DNA of 64,000 bases from contig NZ_BCXG01000005.1 of the NCBI RefSeq assembly GCF_001894985.1, forward strand, positions 124,001-188,000, given 5' to 3'. Position 1 is the first letter of the stretch; every line of letters begins with the position of its first letter. The translations under genes were made by a program, and so were the position numbers. The notes under the pieces are model-generated. The model had not been told where the DNA came from. It did not search any database and saw only the letters and a program-made list of their open reading frames with translations. Source of the stretch: Rhodococcus tukisamuensis NBRC 100609. GTDB lineage: Bacteria; Actinomycetota; Actinomycetes; Mycobacteriales; Mycobacteriaceae. Positions 18,659 to 27,014 of the stretch are shown piece after piece.

Positions 18659-20245
18659 CTAGACCTTCGCGTACTCCTCGTCCAGCTCGGACGGCCCGAG
18701 GTCGATGGTGGTGCGCAGCGGCTTGTTCGGCAGGAAGACCACCGCGACCACGGTGATCACCGAGACCGCCGCCGAGACCAGGAAGATCAGCCCGGTGGCG
18801 TCGCCGTAGGACATCCGGACGACCTCCTGCACCGGCTCGGGGAGCACCGCCAGGTTCAGGTTGCCGCCGCCCTGACCGTGGGTGTCGATGCCGAGCGTCG
18901 CGAGGCCCGTCGCGGTCAGTTCGGAGACGCGGGTGGCCAGGACCGATCCGAGAACCGAGACGCCGATCGCGCCGCCGAAGGTCCGGAAGAACGCCACCAC
19001 ACTGCTGGCCGCGCCGATGTCCTGCACGCTGACGGTGTTCTGCACCGCGAGCACGACGTTCTGCATCAGCATGCCGGTACCCAGACCCAGCACCGCGATC
19101 ATCGCCCCGATCACCCACATGTGCGTCTCGTGGTCGACGGTGCCCAGCATCAGGAAGCCGACGAGCTGCAGCACCGCGCCGGCCACGACGAAGCTCTTCC
19201 ACTTGCCGAACTTGGTGATCAGCTGGCCGGAGCCGACGGTGCCCAGGAGCATGCCGAGGACCATCGGGATGGTGAGCAGGCCGGCCTCGGTGGGTGAGTA
19301 CCCGCGGGCGGTCTGGAAGTACTGACCGAGGAACGTGGTGGCGCCGAAGAGCCCGACGCCGACGGCGACCGAGGAGATGATGGCCAGCGCGGTGGTGCGC
19401 TCCATGACGATCTTCAGCGGGATGATCGGCGACTTCGCGCGGCTCTCGACGAGGACCGTCAGCACGAGCAGCACCACGCCGGCGCCGACCATCAGGGCCG
19501 ACTCGGTGGAGATCCAGTCGTAGTAGGCGGCCTTGCCGGCGAAGGAGACCCACACCAGCAGCACGGAGACGCCGGCGGTGAGCAGGGTGGCGCCGAGCCA
19601 GTCGATGGACACGTCGTCCTTGCGCACCGTCTCGATGTGCAGGGTCTTGTGAAGCAGGAACAGCGCGATCACGGCGAGCGGGACGCACACGAAGAAGCAC
19701 CAGCGCCAGCCGAGGCCGTCGGCGATGACGCCGCCCGCGACCGGTCCGCCGGCCATGGCGACGGCCATGACGGCGCCCATGTAGCCGGAGTACCGGCCAC
19801 GCTCACGCGGCGGGATGATGGTGCCGATGATCGCGACGACGAGCGCGGTCAGGCCGCCCATGCCGATGCCCTGGATCACCCGGGCGCCGAGCAGGACCGG
19901 CACGTTGTGGGACAGGCCCGCGATCACGGAACCGACCACGAAGATCACGATCGCGCTCTGGACCAGCAACTTCTTGTTGTACAGGTCGGCGAGCTTGCCC
20001 CAGATCGGAGTCGAGGCGGCGGTCGCCAGCAGCGAGGTGGTGATGACCCAGGCGTACTGGGTCTGGCTGCCGTTGAGGTCGCCGATGATCGTCGGCAGGG
20101 CCGTCGAGACGATGGTCGAACTGATCAACGCGGTGAACAGCGCGGCGAGCAGGCCGGCGAGGACCTCGAGGATCTGACGGTGAGTCATCAGCGGCGCGGC
20201 GCCCGGCGACGCCGACCGCGCCGCGGTGTTGTCTGTGCCTGTCAT
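18659..20245 (-). CDS. DHA2-family (14-helix) MFS multidrug exporter
   Basis: A 528-residue drug:H+ antiporter-2 protein. Motifs are STIVSTALPTIIGDL in helix 1, WGKLADLYNKK in loop 2-3, RVIQGIGMGGL in helix 4 and the antiporter motif AGGPVAGGVIADGLGWRWCFF in helix 5, in the 14-helix layout. It probably exports toxic or antibiotic compounds. I begin at ATG 20245 (MTGTDN), which overlaps the stop of the MarR gene by four bases (ATGA); the frame is open further upstream, but that reads through the regulator. The operon is marR-exporter, with the regulator likely repressing both. Confidence 0.92.
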   Translation of the reverse strand: MTGTDNTAARSASPGAAPLMTHRQILEVLAGLLAALFTALISSTIVSTALPTIIGDLNGSQTQYAWVITTSLLATAASTPIWGKLADLYNKKLLVQSAIVIFVVGSVIAGLSHNVPVLLGARVIQGIGMGGLTALVVAIIGTIIPPRERGRYSGYMGAVMAVAMAGGPVAGGVIADGLGWRWCFFVCVPLAVIALFLLHKTLHIETVRKDDVSIDWLGATLLTAGVSVLLVWVSFAGKAAYYDWISTESALMVGAGVVLLVLTVLVESRAKSPIIPLKIVMERTTALAIISSVAVGVGLFGATTFLGQYFQTARGYSPTEAGLLTIPMVLGMLLGTVGSGQLITKFGKWKSFVVAGAVLQLVGFLMLGTVDHETHMWVIGAMIAVLGLGTGMLMQNVVLAVQNTVSVQDIGAASSVVAFFRTFGGAIGVSVLGSVLATRVSELTATGLATLGIDTHGQGGGNLNLAVLPEPVQEVVRMSYGDATGLIFLVSAAVSVITVVAVVFLPNKPLRTTIDLGPSELDEEYAKV

Positions 20246-20733
20246 GGGCGTGTGTCCCCCCGGAAATCGGTTTCGGTGGCGGCCACGGTCTGCCGTGCCG
20301 TCGGGTTGACGAAGGTGTCCTTGAGCCGACGCAGCGACGCGAGCGCGGTGTCCGCCTCGTCCTCGCTCCACGAGTCGAGCAGTGCGGTCAGCCGCCGTGC
20401 GCGGTCCGCCCGGTTGTCCTCGAGCAGTCGCAGGCCCGACTCCGACGCCTGCACCAGGCAGGCCCGGCCGTCGTCGGGATCGGGACGGCGCTCGACGAAG
20501 CCGGCGTCGAAGAGGTCGGCGATCTGCCTGCTCAGCGACGACTGGCTCACGCACAGGCCGGCGGCAAGGTCGCCCTGCCGGCGCGGTCCCCCGGTGGCCA
20601 ACGAGTGCAGGACCCCCAGCAACGCCGGGGGCAGTCCGGTCTCGTCGTCCGCGAGCAGGACGTTGCGCAGCACCCTGCCGAAAAGGAACACCTCCTCGAC
20701 GAGGTTCTCCGCGGTGGCGGGGTGTACCGACAT
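20242..20733 (-). CDS. MarR-family transcriptional regulator
   Basis: A 163-residue winged-helix repressor. The recognition region is QGDLAAGLCVSQSSLSRQIADL, followed by the wing FVERRPDPDDGRACLVQ (the MarR D-R signature). The ATG at 20733 has GAGG six bases upstream; a TTG at 20745 would add four residues. It is cotranscribed with the DHA2 exporter and presumably binds the AT-rich inverted repeat just upstream (20773-20800), being released by the exported drug or a phenolic ligand as is known for the family. Confidence 0.9.
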   Translation of the reverse strand: MSVHPATAENLVEEVFLFGRVLRNVLLADDETGLPPALLGVLHSLATGGPRRQGDLAAGLCVSQSSLSRQIADLFDAGFVERRPDPDDGRACLVQASESGLRLLEDNRADRARRLTALLDSWSEDEADTALASLRRLKDTFVNPTARQTVAATETDFRGDTRP

Positions 20734-20772
20734 TTCAATCCTCAAGGTAAAGAGTCATTAATGATGCTTGCA

Positions 20773-20800
20773 GTAAGCAACTATATATTGGTTGCATTAC
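20773..20800. promoter_or_regulatory. Probable MarR operator and promoter of the efflux operon
   Basis: GCAAC at 20777-20781 and GTTGC at 20791-20795 form an inverted repeat around an AT-rich TATATATTG core, flanked by GTA and TAC. A further TTGC-N5-GCAA pair (20768-20780) overlaps it. This is the most AT-rich stretch nearby and lies 40-70 bases before marR. Confidence 0.6.
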
Positions 20801-20957
20801 CCACACAATTGGCTGTGACGGACCAGACACGGCCCCACCGCGCTCGGGACGGGCGGAGAACCGGTGGTGTCGCCGGTCGGACACCGGCAATCCCCGCACT
20901 AGGCAACGGACCGAGCAGTTGCTAGGTTCGATGACCCGTACAACATTCGGAGGCTCT

Positions 20958-21902
20958 GTGTTACGTACGTCACGTGCTGTCGTCCTTGCGCTGTCCCTGG
21001 TCGCGTTGGTGTTGCCGTTCGGGGCAGGTGGCGCTCAGGCCCAGCCGCTGCCCGAGAACTACAACTTCTTCGCGGGCATCCCGGACGAGCTGACCAACCC
21101 CGGCGGGTCGCTGCCCGGATCGAACGACTTCTCGTGCAAGCCGTCGGCGGAGCATCCACGGCCGGTGGTACTGGTGCACGGCACCGGGGGTTCGCAGCAG
21201 ACCAACTGGGGCGCATACGTCCCGATGCTCAAGAACGCCGGCTACTGCGTGTTCGCCCTGACCTACGGCGCCATTCCGGGTGCGCCGTGGCCGATCTCGG
21301 CGATCGGCGGGATGGGTCCGATCGGTGAGAGCGCCGCCCAGTTCAAGACCTTCGTCGACCGGATCCGCTCGTCGACCGGTGCACAGACGGTGGATGTCGT
21401 CGGCCACTCGCAGGGCACGATCATCCCGACCTACTACCTCAAGCAACTGGGCGGTGAGGGGACCATCACCAACTACGTCTCCATCGCTCCCCCGTGGCGC
21501 GGCCTCACCACGCTCGGTGCGGACGGACTCCCCGCGCTCGCGAAGCGACTGGGCGTGCCGGAGTCCTCGATACCCGTGTGCCAGGCGTGTGGCGAGATGA
21601 CGGCCGAATCCGAGGTGGTCAAGAAGGTCAACGCCGGCGGCACCCCCTACGTCGAGGGCGTGAACTACACCAACATCTCCACCCGCTACGACGAGGCCAT
21701 CCGGCTCGAACAGGGCCAGGTCCCGGGCCCGCCCGGCTACAACGTGACAAACATCGTGGTGCAGGACACGTGCTCGCAGGACTACTCCGAGCACGCGGCG
21801 ATCGCGGGATCCAGGCGCGCGGCCTACATGACGCTCAACGCCCTGGACCCGGCGCACCCACGCGAGGTGCCGTGCATGTTCGTGCCCCCGTTCAGCGGCT
21901 GA
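20958..21902 (+). CDS. Secreted triacylglycerol lipase (alpha/beta hydrolase)
   Basis: A 314-residue exported lipase. The signal peptide (LRTSRAVVLALSLVALVLPF...AQA) cleaves near AQAQ-PLPENY. Motifs are the oxyanion HGTGGSQQTNW, the nucleophile elbow GHSQGTIIPTYYL, and a C-terminal EHAAI with the catalytic His; several Cys (SCKPS, YCVF, CQACGE, DTCSQ, VPCMF) probably form disulfides. It belongs to the lipase class 2 / EstA-like group that hydrolyses extracellular triglycerides. I favour GTG 20958, right after GGAGG; an upstream ATG at 20931 would put extra residues before the signal peptide. Confidence 0.9.
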   Translation: MLRTSRAVVLALSLVALVLPFGAGGAQAQPLPENYNFFAGIPDELTNPGGSLPGSNDFSCKPSAEHPRPVVLVHGTGGSQQTNWGAYVPMLKNAGYCVFALTYGAIPGAPWPISAIGGMGPIGESAAQFKTFVDRIRSSTGAQTVDVVGHSQGTIIPTYYLKQLGGEGTITNYVSIAPPWRGLTTLGADGLPALAKRLGVPESSIPVCQACGEMTAESEVVKKVNAGGTPYVEGVNYTNISTRYDEAIRLEQGQVPGPPGYNVTNIVVQDTCSQDYSEHAAIAGSRRAAYMTLNALDPAHPREVPCMFVPPFSG

Positions 21903-21923
21903 CCACAGCGTCCCTCTGAGGAG

Positions 21924-21962
21924 ACGGTGCCGGCCGGTGCCTCCCGGGCCGGCCGGCACCGT
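21924..21962. terminator. Bidirectional terminator after lipase
   Basis: The 14-bp arms ACGGTGCCGGCCGG (21924-21937) and CCGGCCGGCACCGT (21949-21962) pair perfectly around an 11-base loop, between the lipase and the convergent methyltransferase. Confidence 0.88.
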
Positions 21963-21979
21963 GCCCGCACACCGGTGCC

Positions 21980-23248
21980 CTACCTCGTCAACAGCGCCAG
22001 GCACTCCACATGATGGGTGAGCGGGAAGGCATCGAACGCCCGCACCTGCTCGAGCCGGTAGCCCTGCGCCAGGTACAACCCCACGTCGCGGCCGAACGCC
22101 GCCGGGTCGCAGCCGATGTGCACCACCCGCTCCGCGCCCGCCGCGGCGACCGCCTCGACCACCTCGCGGCCCGCACCAGCCCGCGGCGGATCCAGCACCA
22201 CCGTCCGGACCGGACCGGGCAACTCGCCGACCACGGTTTCGACCCGATCCGCCCGCAACTGCACCTGGCCCAGGTCGCCGAGCGCGCGCCTGCCGTCCTC
22301 GACCGCGCCGCGGCCGGACTCCACCGACATCACCAGGCCTCGCTCGCCGACCCGGCTCGCCAGTTCCGCGGCGAACACACCGACCCCGCCGTAGAGGTCC
22401 CAGGCGGTGTCCCCGGGGGTCAGACCCGACCACTGCCCCACCGCGTCCGAGTAGGCGGCGGCTGCGCCGCGGTGCGCCTGCCAGAACCCGGTCGCGGACA
22501 GCTCCCAGGTCCTCTCCCCCACCCGCTCCACCGCGCGGCCGGTGCCGAAGGCCACCCGCTCGCGGCGGGGCCGCGCCGAGGCCGCCCGCCGGGCCATGGC
22601 GCCGCGGCGGCCGGGACTGCGCCTGCCGGTCTGCGAGATCCGGGCCGGCTCGATCTCCACCACGTGCCGCGTGCCGTCCGCGTCGACGGTGACCTGCAGC
22701 TCGCCGCCGGGGCGCCAGCTCTGCTCCGCGAGCCCTGCGAACGCCCCCGCCACCGCCTGCGGGCACGCCAGTTCGGTGACAACCGCGCTGCTGCGGTACC
22801 CGTGGAAACCGGCCGCCCCCTGCCCGTCGACGGCCAGCCGGACCCGGGTGCGCCAGCCGGTACCGTCGCCCGTGCCGGGCAGCTCCTCGACCTCGACGTC
22901 CCACTCCAGGCCCGCCAACCGGCGTAGCTGCTCGGCCACCACCGCGGCCTTCATCGACCGACCGGCGGCCGGCGTCGCGTGCGAGTAGTCGCAGCAGCCC
23001 GCGCCGCCCGGCCCGGAGATCGGGCACAGCGGCGCCACCCGGTCCGCGGAAGCCTCGAGCACCTCGACGGCGTCGGCCCGGCAGAACGAGCCGCCGCGGT
23101 CCTCGGTGACCCGGGCCCGGACCAGTTCGCCCGGCAGCCCGTGCCGGACGAACACCACCCGTCCCTCGTGACGGGCCACGCATAACCCGCCGTGCCCCGG
23201 ATTGCCCAGGCGCAGATCGAATTCCAGCCCGAACCAGTTCTCGCTCAT
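21980..23248 (-). CDS. TRAM-domain RNA m5U methyltransferase (TrmA/RlmD family)
   Basis: A 422-residue SAM-dependent uracil-5 methyltransferase for rRNA or tRNA. An N-terminal TRAM-like RNA-binding domain (to about 65) is followed by a cysteine-rich region (APLCPISGPGGAGCCDYSHA) resembling the iron-sulfur site of RlmD. The methyltransferase core has the SAM motif DLYGGVGVFAAELA, VLDPPRAG, the catalytic cysteine in HIGCDPAAFGRD and the general base Glu in HHVECLALL. It corresponds to Rv2689c as I recall. Only four bases separate its ATG from the stop of the KimA-like permease gene, so the two are cotranscribed. Confidence 0.9.
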   Translation of the reverse strand: MSENWFGLEFDLRLGNPGHGGLCVARHEGRVVFVRHGLPGELVRARVTEDRGGSFCRADAVEVLEASADRVAPLCPISGPGGAGCCDYSHATPAAGRSMKAAVVAEQLRRLAGLEWDVEVEELPGTGDGTGWRTRVRLAVDGQGAAGFHGYRSSAVVTELACPQAVAGAFAGLAEQSWRPGGELQVTVDADGTRHVVEIEPARISQTGRRSPGRRGAMARRAASARPRRERVAFGTGRAVERVGERTWELSATGFWQAHRGAAAAYSDAVGQWSGLTPGDTAWDLYGGVGVFAAELASRVGERGLVMSVESGRGAVEDGRRALGDLGQVQLRADRVETVVGELPGPVRTVVLDPPRAGAGREVVEAVAAAGAERVVHIGCDPAAFGRDVGLYLAQGYRLEQVRAFDAFPLTHHVECLALLTR

Positions 23249-23252
23249 CTAC

Positions 23253-25262
23253 CTACTTGCCTTCCGGTGCGTCGAAACCCCGACGCGTCGCGCCCGGTGC
23301 CGCCGACGGTTCGACCCGTCGGGCGCGTTCACGGGCCTTCTCCGACGAACTGAGCTGCCAGGGCACGCTGGTGACCATCACGCCGGGCTGGAACAGCAGC
23401 CGGCTCTTGAGCCGCAGCGCGCTCTGGTTGTGCAGGATCTGCTCCCACCAGTGCCCGACCACGTACTCGGGGATGAAGACCGTCACCACGTCCCGCGGCG
23501 AGTCCCGACGGACCCGCCGGACGTAGTCCAGGATCGGCTTGGTGATCTCCCGGTACGGGGACTCGATCACCTTGAGCGGCACCGTGACGTCGCTGCGCTC
23601 CCACTCGCGCACCAGGGCACGGGTGTCCGGCTCGTCGACGTTGACCGTCACCGCCTCGAGGGTGTCCGGCCGGGTGGCGCGGGCGTAGGCCAGCGCGCGC
23701 ATCGTCGGCATGTGCAGCTTGGACACCAGGACGATCGAGTGGGTCCGACTGGGCAGCACGCCGTCCCACTCCTGCTCGTCCAGTTCGGCGGCGACGTTGT
23801 CGTAGTGCCGCCGGATCGACTTCATCACCAGGAAGATCGCGATCATCGCGACGATCGCGATCCAGGCGCCGGCGGCGAACTTGGTGAGCAGCACGATGAT
23901 CAGCACCGCGCCGGTCATGGCCAGGCCGATCGAGTTGATCACCCGGGAACGATGCATGCGCCGGCGCTGCGCCGGATCGGTCTCGGACTTCAGGTGCCGG
24001 GTCCAGTGCCGGATCATGCCGGTCTGGCTGAGTACGAACGAGACGAAGACGCCGACGATGTAGAGCTGGATCAGCTTGGTGACCTCGGCCCCGAACACCA
24101 CCACGAACGCGATCGCCGCGCCGGAGAGGAACAGGATGCCGTTGCTGAACGCGAGCCGGTCGCCGCGGGTGTGCAGCTGGCGGGGCAGGTAGCGGTCCTG
24201 GGCCAGGATGGAGCCGAGCACCGGGAAGCCGTTGAAGGCCGTGTTGGCGGCCAGCACCAGGATCAGCGCGGTGACGATCGCGATGAAGTAGAAGCCGATC
24301 GGGAAGCCGGCGAACACCGCCTCCGCCAGCTGCGCGATGAGCGTCTTCTGCTGGTAGCCCTCGGGCGCGCCGACCAACTGCTCCGCAGGGTTGTGGGCGT
24401 ACACGATCCCGATCTTCTGGGCCAGGATGATGATGCCCATCAGCAGCACGATCGCAAAGGTGCCGAGCAGCAGCAGCGTGGTCGCGGCGTTGCGGGACTT
24501 AGGCTTCTGGAATGCGGGAACGCCGTTGCTGATCGCCTCGACGCCGGTCAGCGCGGCACAGCCCGAGGAGAACGCGCGGGCAATCAGAAACGCGAACGCG
24601 ATCCCGTACAGGTGCTGGTCCTCGGCGTTCAGGACGAACCCGGACGAGACCGCGCGCACGTCGTCACCGAGCACGTAGATCCGGAACAGCCCCCATCCGA
24701 GCATCACGAACATACCCACGATGAAGGCGTAGGTCGGGAGCGCAAACGCGGTGCCGGACTCCCGGATGCCGCGCAGGTTGATGGCGGTGAGCAGCACGAT
24801 GGCGGCGACCGCGAACAGCACCTTGTGGGTCGCGACGAACGGCACCGCCGAACCGATGTTGGACGCCGCCGAGGAGATCGAGACCGCCACGGTGAGCACG
24901 TAGTCGACCATCAGGGCGCTGCCGACGGTCAGCCCGGCATTCGGACCGAGGTTGGTCGTCGCCACCTCGTAGTCGCCGCCGCCGGACGGGTAGGCGTGCA
25001 CGTTCTGGCGGTAACTCGCCACCACAACCGCCATCACGACGCAGACGGCGAGGCCGATCCACGGGGTGTACGCATATGCCGAGATGCCGGCCACCGACAG
25101 CACCAGGAAGATCTCCTCGGGTGCGTAGGCGACCGACGACATCGCATCGGATGCGAACACGGGCAGCGCAATCCGCTTCGGCAAGAGGGTGTGCCCCAGC
25201 TTGTCGCTTCGGAACGGTCTACCCACCAACAGCCGCTTCGTGGCGGTCGAGAGCTTTGACAC
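23253..25262 (-). CDS. KimA-like APC-superfamily permease (probable K+ importer)
   Basis: A 669-residue membrane protein: about 12 transmembrane helices (to about 470) and a cytoplasmic C-terminal domain with VLVSKLHMPTMRALAYAR, VIESPYREITKP and VVGHWWEQILHNQSAL. This two-part layout and those motifs resemble B. subtilis KimA (YdaO), a high-affinity potassium importer; annotation pipelines usually call it an amino-acid permease. The divergent neighbours are two TrkA/RCK proteins, which supports potassium. The start is GTG 25262 (MSKLSTATKRLL), as I recall for Rv2690c; TTG 25268 is also in frame and no ribosome site is clear. It heads an operon with the RNA methyltransferase. Confidence 0.88.
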   Translation of the reverse strand: MSKLSTATKRLLVGRPFRSDKLGHTLLPKRIALPVFASDAMSSVAYAPEEIFLVLSVAGISAYAYTPWIGLAVCVVMAVVVASYRQNVHAYPSGGGDYEVATTNLGPNAGLTVGSALMVDYVLTVAVSISSAASNIGSAVPFVATHKVLFAVAAIVLLTAINLRGIRESGTAFALPTYAFIVGMFVMLGWGLFRIYVLGDDVRAVSSGFVLNAEDQHLYGIAFAFLIARAFSSGCAALTGVEAISNGVPAFQKPKSRNAATTLLLLGTFAIVLLMGIIILAQKIGIVYAHNPAEQLVGAPEGYQQKTLIAQLAEAVFAGFPIGFYFIAIVTALILVLAANTAFNGFPVLGSILAQDRYLPRQLHTRGDRLAFSNGILFLSGAAIAFVVVFGAEVTKLIQLYIVGVFVSFVLSQTGMIRHWTRHLKSETDPAQRRRMHRSRVINSIGLAMTGAVLIIVLLTKFAAGAWIAIVAMIAIFLVMKSIRRHYDNVAAELDEQEWDGVLPSRTHSIVLVSKLHMPTMRALAYARATRPDTLEAVTVNVDEPDTRALVREWERSDVTVPLKVIESPYREITKPILDYVRRVRRDSPRDVVTVFIPEYVVGHWWEQILHNQSALRLKSRLLFQPGVMVTSVPWQLSSSEKARERARRVEPSAAPGATRRGFDAPEGK

Positions 25263-25406
25263 TGGCAAAGCGTAAGCCGTCGGAACCGATCCAGTGCCAT
25301 CGCACGCCAACTCGCGGTCCAATACGGACAACGGCACGGGCCGGCGACAGGCGAATACCGACGGCACGCGGCACCGCCGCGGCGGGGGCGGTAGCGTTCC
25401 ACCGAC

Positions 25407-25428
25407 CGGTCGCCGCCACCGCGGCGAC
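25407..25428 (+). other. Stem-loop in the leader of ceoB
   Basis: A perfect nine-bp stem GGTCGCCGC / GCGGCGACC with a CACC loop lies 41 bases before the ceoB start, in the gap shared with the divergent permease gene. Function unknown; it may be a leader hairpin. Confidence 0.4.
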
Positions 25429-25469
25429 CCCAACCAGAGCGTCGGGAGACCGACGAGCGGAGGCCAGCG

Positions 25470-26135
25470 GTGTATGTAGTCGTGATGGGGTGCGGCCGAG
25501 TCGGATCTGCCCTCGCGGCGGGTCTGAGCCGGATCGGCCACGAGGTCGCAATCATCGACCGGGACCCCGAGTCGTTCCGCCGGCTCGACCCCGAGTTCAC
25601 CGGCACGCGGGTGGTCGGCATGGGATTCGACCGCGACGTGCTGATCAAGGCCGGCATCGAGCGGGCCGAGGCGTTCGCGGCGGTGTCCTCCGGCGACAAC
25701 TCGAACATCATCTCCGCCCGGGTGGCCCGGGAGACCTTCGGCGTCAGCCGGGTCGTCGCGCGGATCTACGACGCCAAGCGCGCCGCCGTGTACGAACGCC
25801 TGGGCATCCCGACCGTCGCGACCGTGCCGTGGACGACCGACCGGTTCCTGCACCACCTCACCCGGGAGTCCGACACCACCAAGTGGCGCGATCCCACCGG
25901 CACCGTGGAGGTGGCCGAACTCGCGTTGCACGAGGACTGGGTGGGGCACTCGGTCGCGGAGCTCGAGGAATTCACCGCCTCGCGGGTGGCCTTCCTGATC
26001 CGGTTCGGCACCGGCGTGTTGCCGGACCGCAAGACCGTCATCCAGGCCGACGACCAGGTGTACGTCGCCGCGGTGTCGGGGCGGGCCGCCGAGGCCCTCG
26101 CCCTGGCCGCGACCCCGCCGCCGGTGGACGCGTGA
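25470..26135 (+). CDS. ceoB: TrkA-family potassium uptake regulatory protein (RCK)
   Basis: A 221-residue cytosolic RCK protein: the NAD-binding Rossmann start YVVVMGCGRVGSALAAGL, the acidic end of beta-2 (IIDRDPESF) and a C-terminal RCK_C domain (about 140-220). TrkA subunits gate potassium channels/transporters in response to NAD(H) and nucleotides. GGAGG lies six bases before the GTG start. It is followed, after 85 bases, by its paralogue ceoC and is divergent from the KimA-like permease gene; no TrkH/TrkG gene is present in this window. Confidence 0.92.
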   Translation: MYVVVMGCGRVGSALAAGLSRIGHEVAIIDRDPESFRRLDPEFTGTRVVGMGFDRDVLIKAGIERAEAFAAVSSGDNSNIISARVARETFGVSRVVARIYDAKRAAVYERLGIPTVATVPWTTDRFLHHLTRESDTTKWRDPTGTVEVAELALHEDWVGHSVAELEEFTASRVAFLIRFGTGVLPDRKTVIQADDQVYVAAVSGRAAEALALAATPPPVDA

Positions 26136-26220
26136 GCGCCCCCGCCGCGGCAGCGGCAGTGGCATCAGCCGCGGCGCCGGCCGTGACCTGTCCGTCCACC
26201 AACCTGATCGGAGGGACCCG

Positions 26221-26889
26221 ATGAGGGTCGCAATCGCTGGAGCCGGTGCCGTCGGGCGGTCGATCGCCCGCGAGCTGATCCGCAGCGAGCACCACGTCAT
26301 GTTGCTCGAACGCAAGCTCGAGCACGTCGAGCCCGATGTCCTGCCCGAGGCGCTGTGGGTGCACGCCGACGCCTGCGAGCTCGCGCTGCTCGAGGCGGCG
26401 AAGCTCGAGTCCTACGACGTGATGATCGCGGCGACCGGCGACGACAAGGCGAACATCGTGGTCAGCCTGCTCGCCAAGACCGAGTTCGCGGTCCGGCGCG
26501 TCGTTGCGCGGGTCAACGACCCCCGCAACGAGTGGCTCTTCGACGAGTCCTGGGGCGTCGACGTCGCGGTGTCGACGCCGCGGATGCTGGCCTCGCTGGT
26601 CGAGGAGGCCGTCTCCGTGGGTGACCTCGTCCGCCTGATGACCTTCCGGCAGGGCCAGGCGAACCTGGTGGAGATCACCCTGTCCGACGACACCCCGCTG
26701 GCCGGCAAGCCGGTGCGAAAGATCCAGCTGCCCCGCGACGCCGCCCTGGTGACCATCCTGCGCGGCGGCCGGGTGATCGTGCCGCAGCCCGACGACCCGA
26801 TCGAGGGCGGAGACGAGCTGCTGTTCGTGGCGTCCCACGAGGTGGAGGACGAACTGCGCGAGGCGGTCGGTGTCCGGCGCCTGAGCTGA
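26221..26889 (+). CDS. ceoC: TrkA-family potassium uptake regulatory protein (RCK), second copy
   Basis: A 222-residue paralogue of the preceding gene: RVAIAGAGAVGRSIARELI as dinucleotide site, DDKANIVVSLLAK, and an RCK_C domain with TPLAGKPVRKIQLPRDAALVTI. It lacks membrane segments. CeoB and CeoC probably form a hetero-oligomeric gating ring, as proposed for the mycobacterial pair. The upstream gap (26136-26220) is only 85 bases, with no terminator, so the two genes are one operon. GGAGGG precedes the ATG. Confidence 0.92.
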   Translation: MRVAIAGAGAVGRSIARELIRSEHHVMLLERKLEHVEPDVLPEALWVHADACELALLEAAKLESYDVMIAATGDDKANIVVSLLAKTEFAVRRVVARVNDPRNEWLFDESWGVDVAVSTPRMLASLVEEAVSVGDLVRLMTFRQGQANLVEITLSDDTPLAGKPVRKIQLPRDAALVTILRGGRVIVPQPDDPIEGGDELLFVASHEVEDELREAVGVRRLS

Positions 26890-26927
26890 CGGCCCCGTTC
26901 CGTTCGGCGAAGTCCCCGCCGACCGGT

Positions 26928-26975
26928 CCCCTATGTCACATTTGGTGTCCCTGGATACCGAATGTGACATAGGGG
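26928..26975. repeat. 48-bp hairpin element between ceoC and the pirin gene
   Basis: The arms CCCCTATGTCACATT (26928-26942) and AATGTGACATAGGGG (26961-26975) pair over 15 bp, and the stem continues with GGT/ACC. Unlike the other terminators here it is AT-rich and followed by GAGCGnnnGGAGCGGAGC-type purine repeats. It lies between convergent genes and may terminate both, but its arms look like a dispersed intergenic repeat. Confidence 0.6.
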
Positions 26976-27014
26976 AGCGCGTAGGAGCGGAGCCTGCGGA
27001 GCGACCGGCTCCGG

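Noticed and set aside
17811-19700. Long minus-strand open frame of more than 600 codons overlapping the exporter genes
   Set aside because: It is an out-of-frame shadow of high-GC coding DNA: Arg/Gly/Pro/Ala-rich, with no recognisable domain, overlapping well-supported genes.
23202-25259. Plus-strand open frame of 685 codons opposite the KimA-like permease
   Set aside because: Composition (His/Arg/Asp-rich) is that of an antisense shadow; the minus-strand gene has clear transmembrane and family motifs.
25263-25469. c-di-AMP (ydaO-type) riboswitch before the permease or ceoB
   Set aside because: I cannot recognise the conserved ydaO core; only a simple hairpin is seen.
26928-26975. CRP-type operator (TGTGA-like arms)
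   Set aside because: Arms are too far apart for a CRP site, and the element lies between convergent genes without a promoter.
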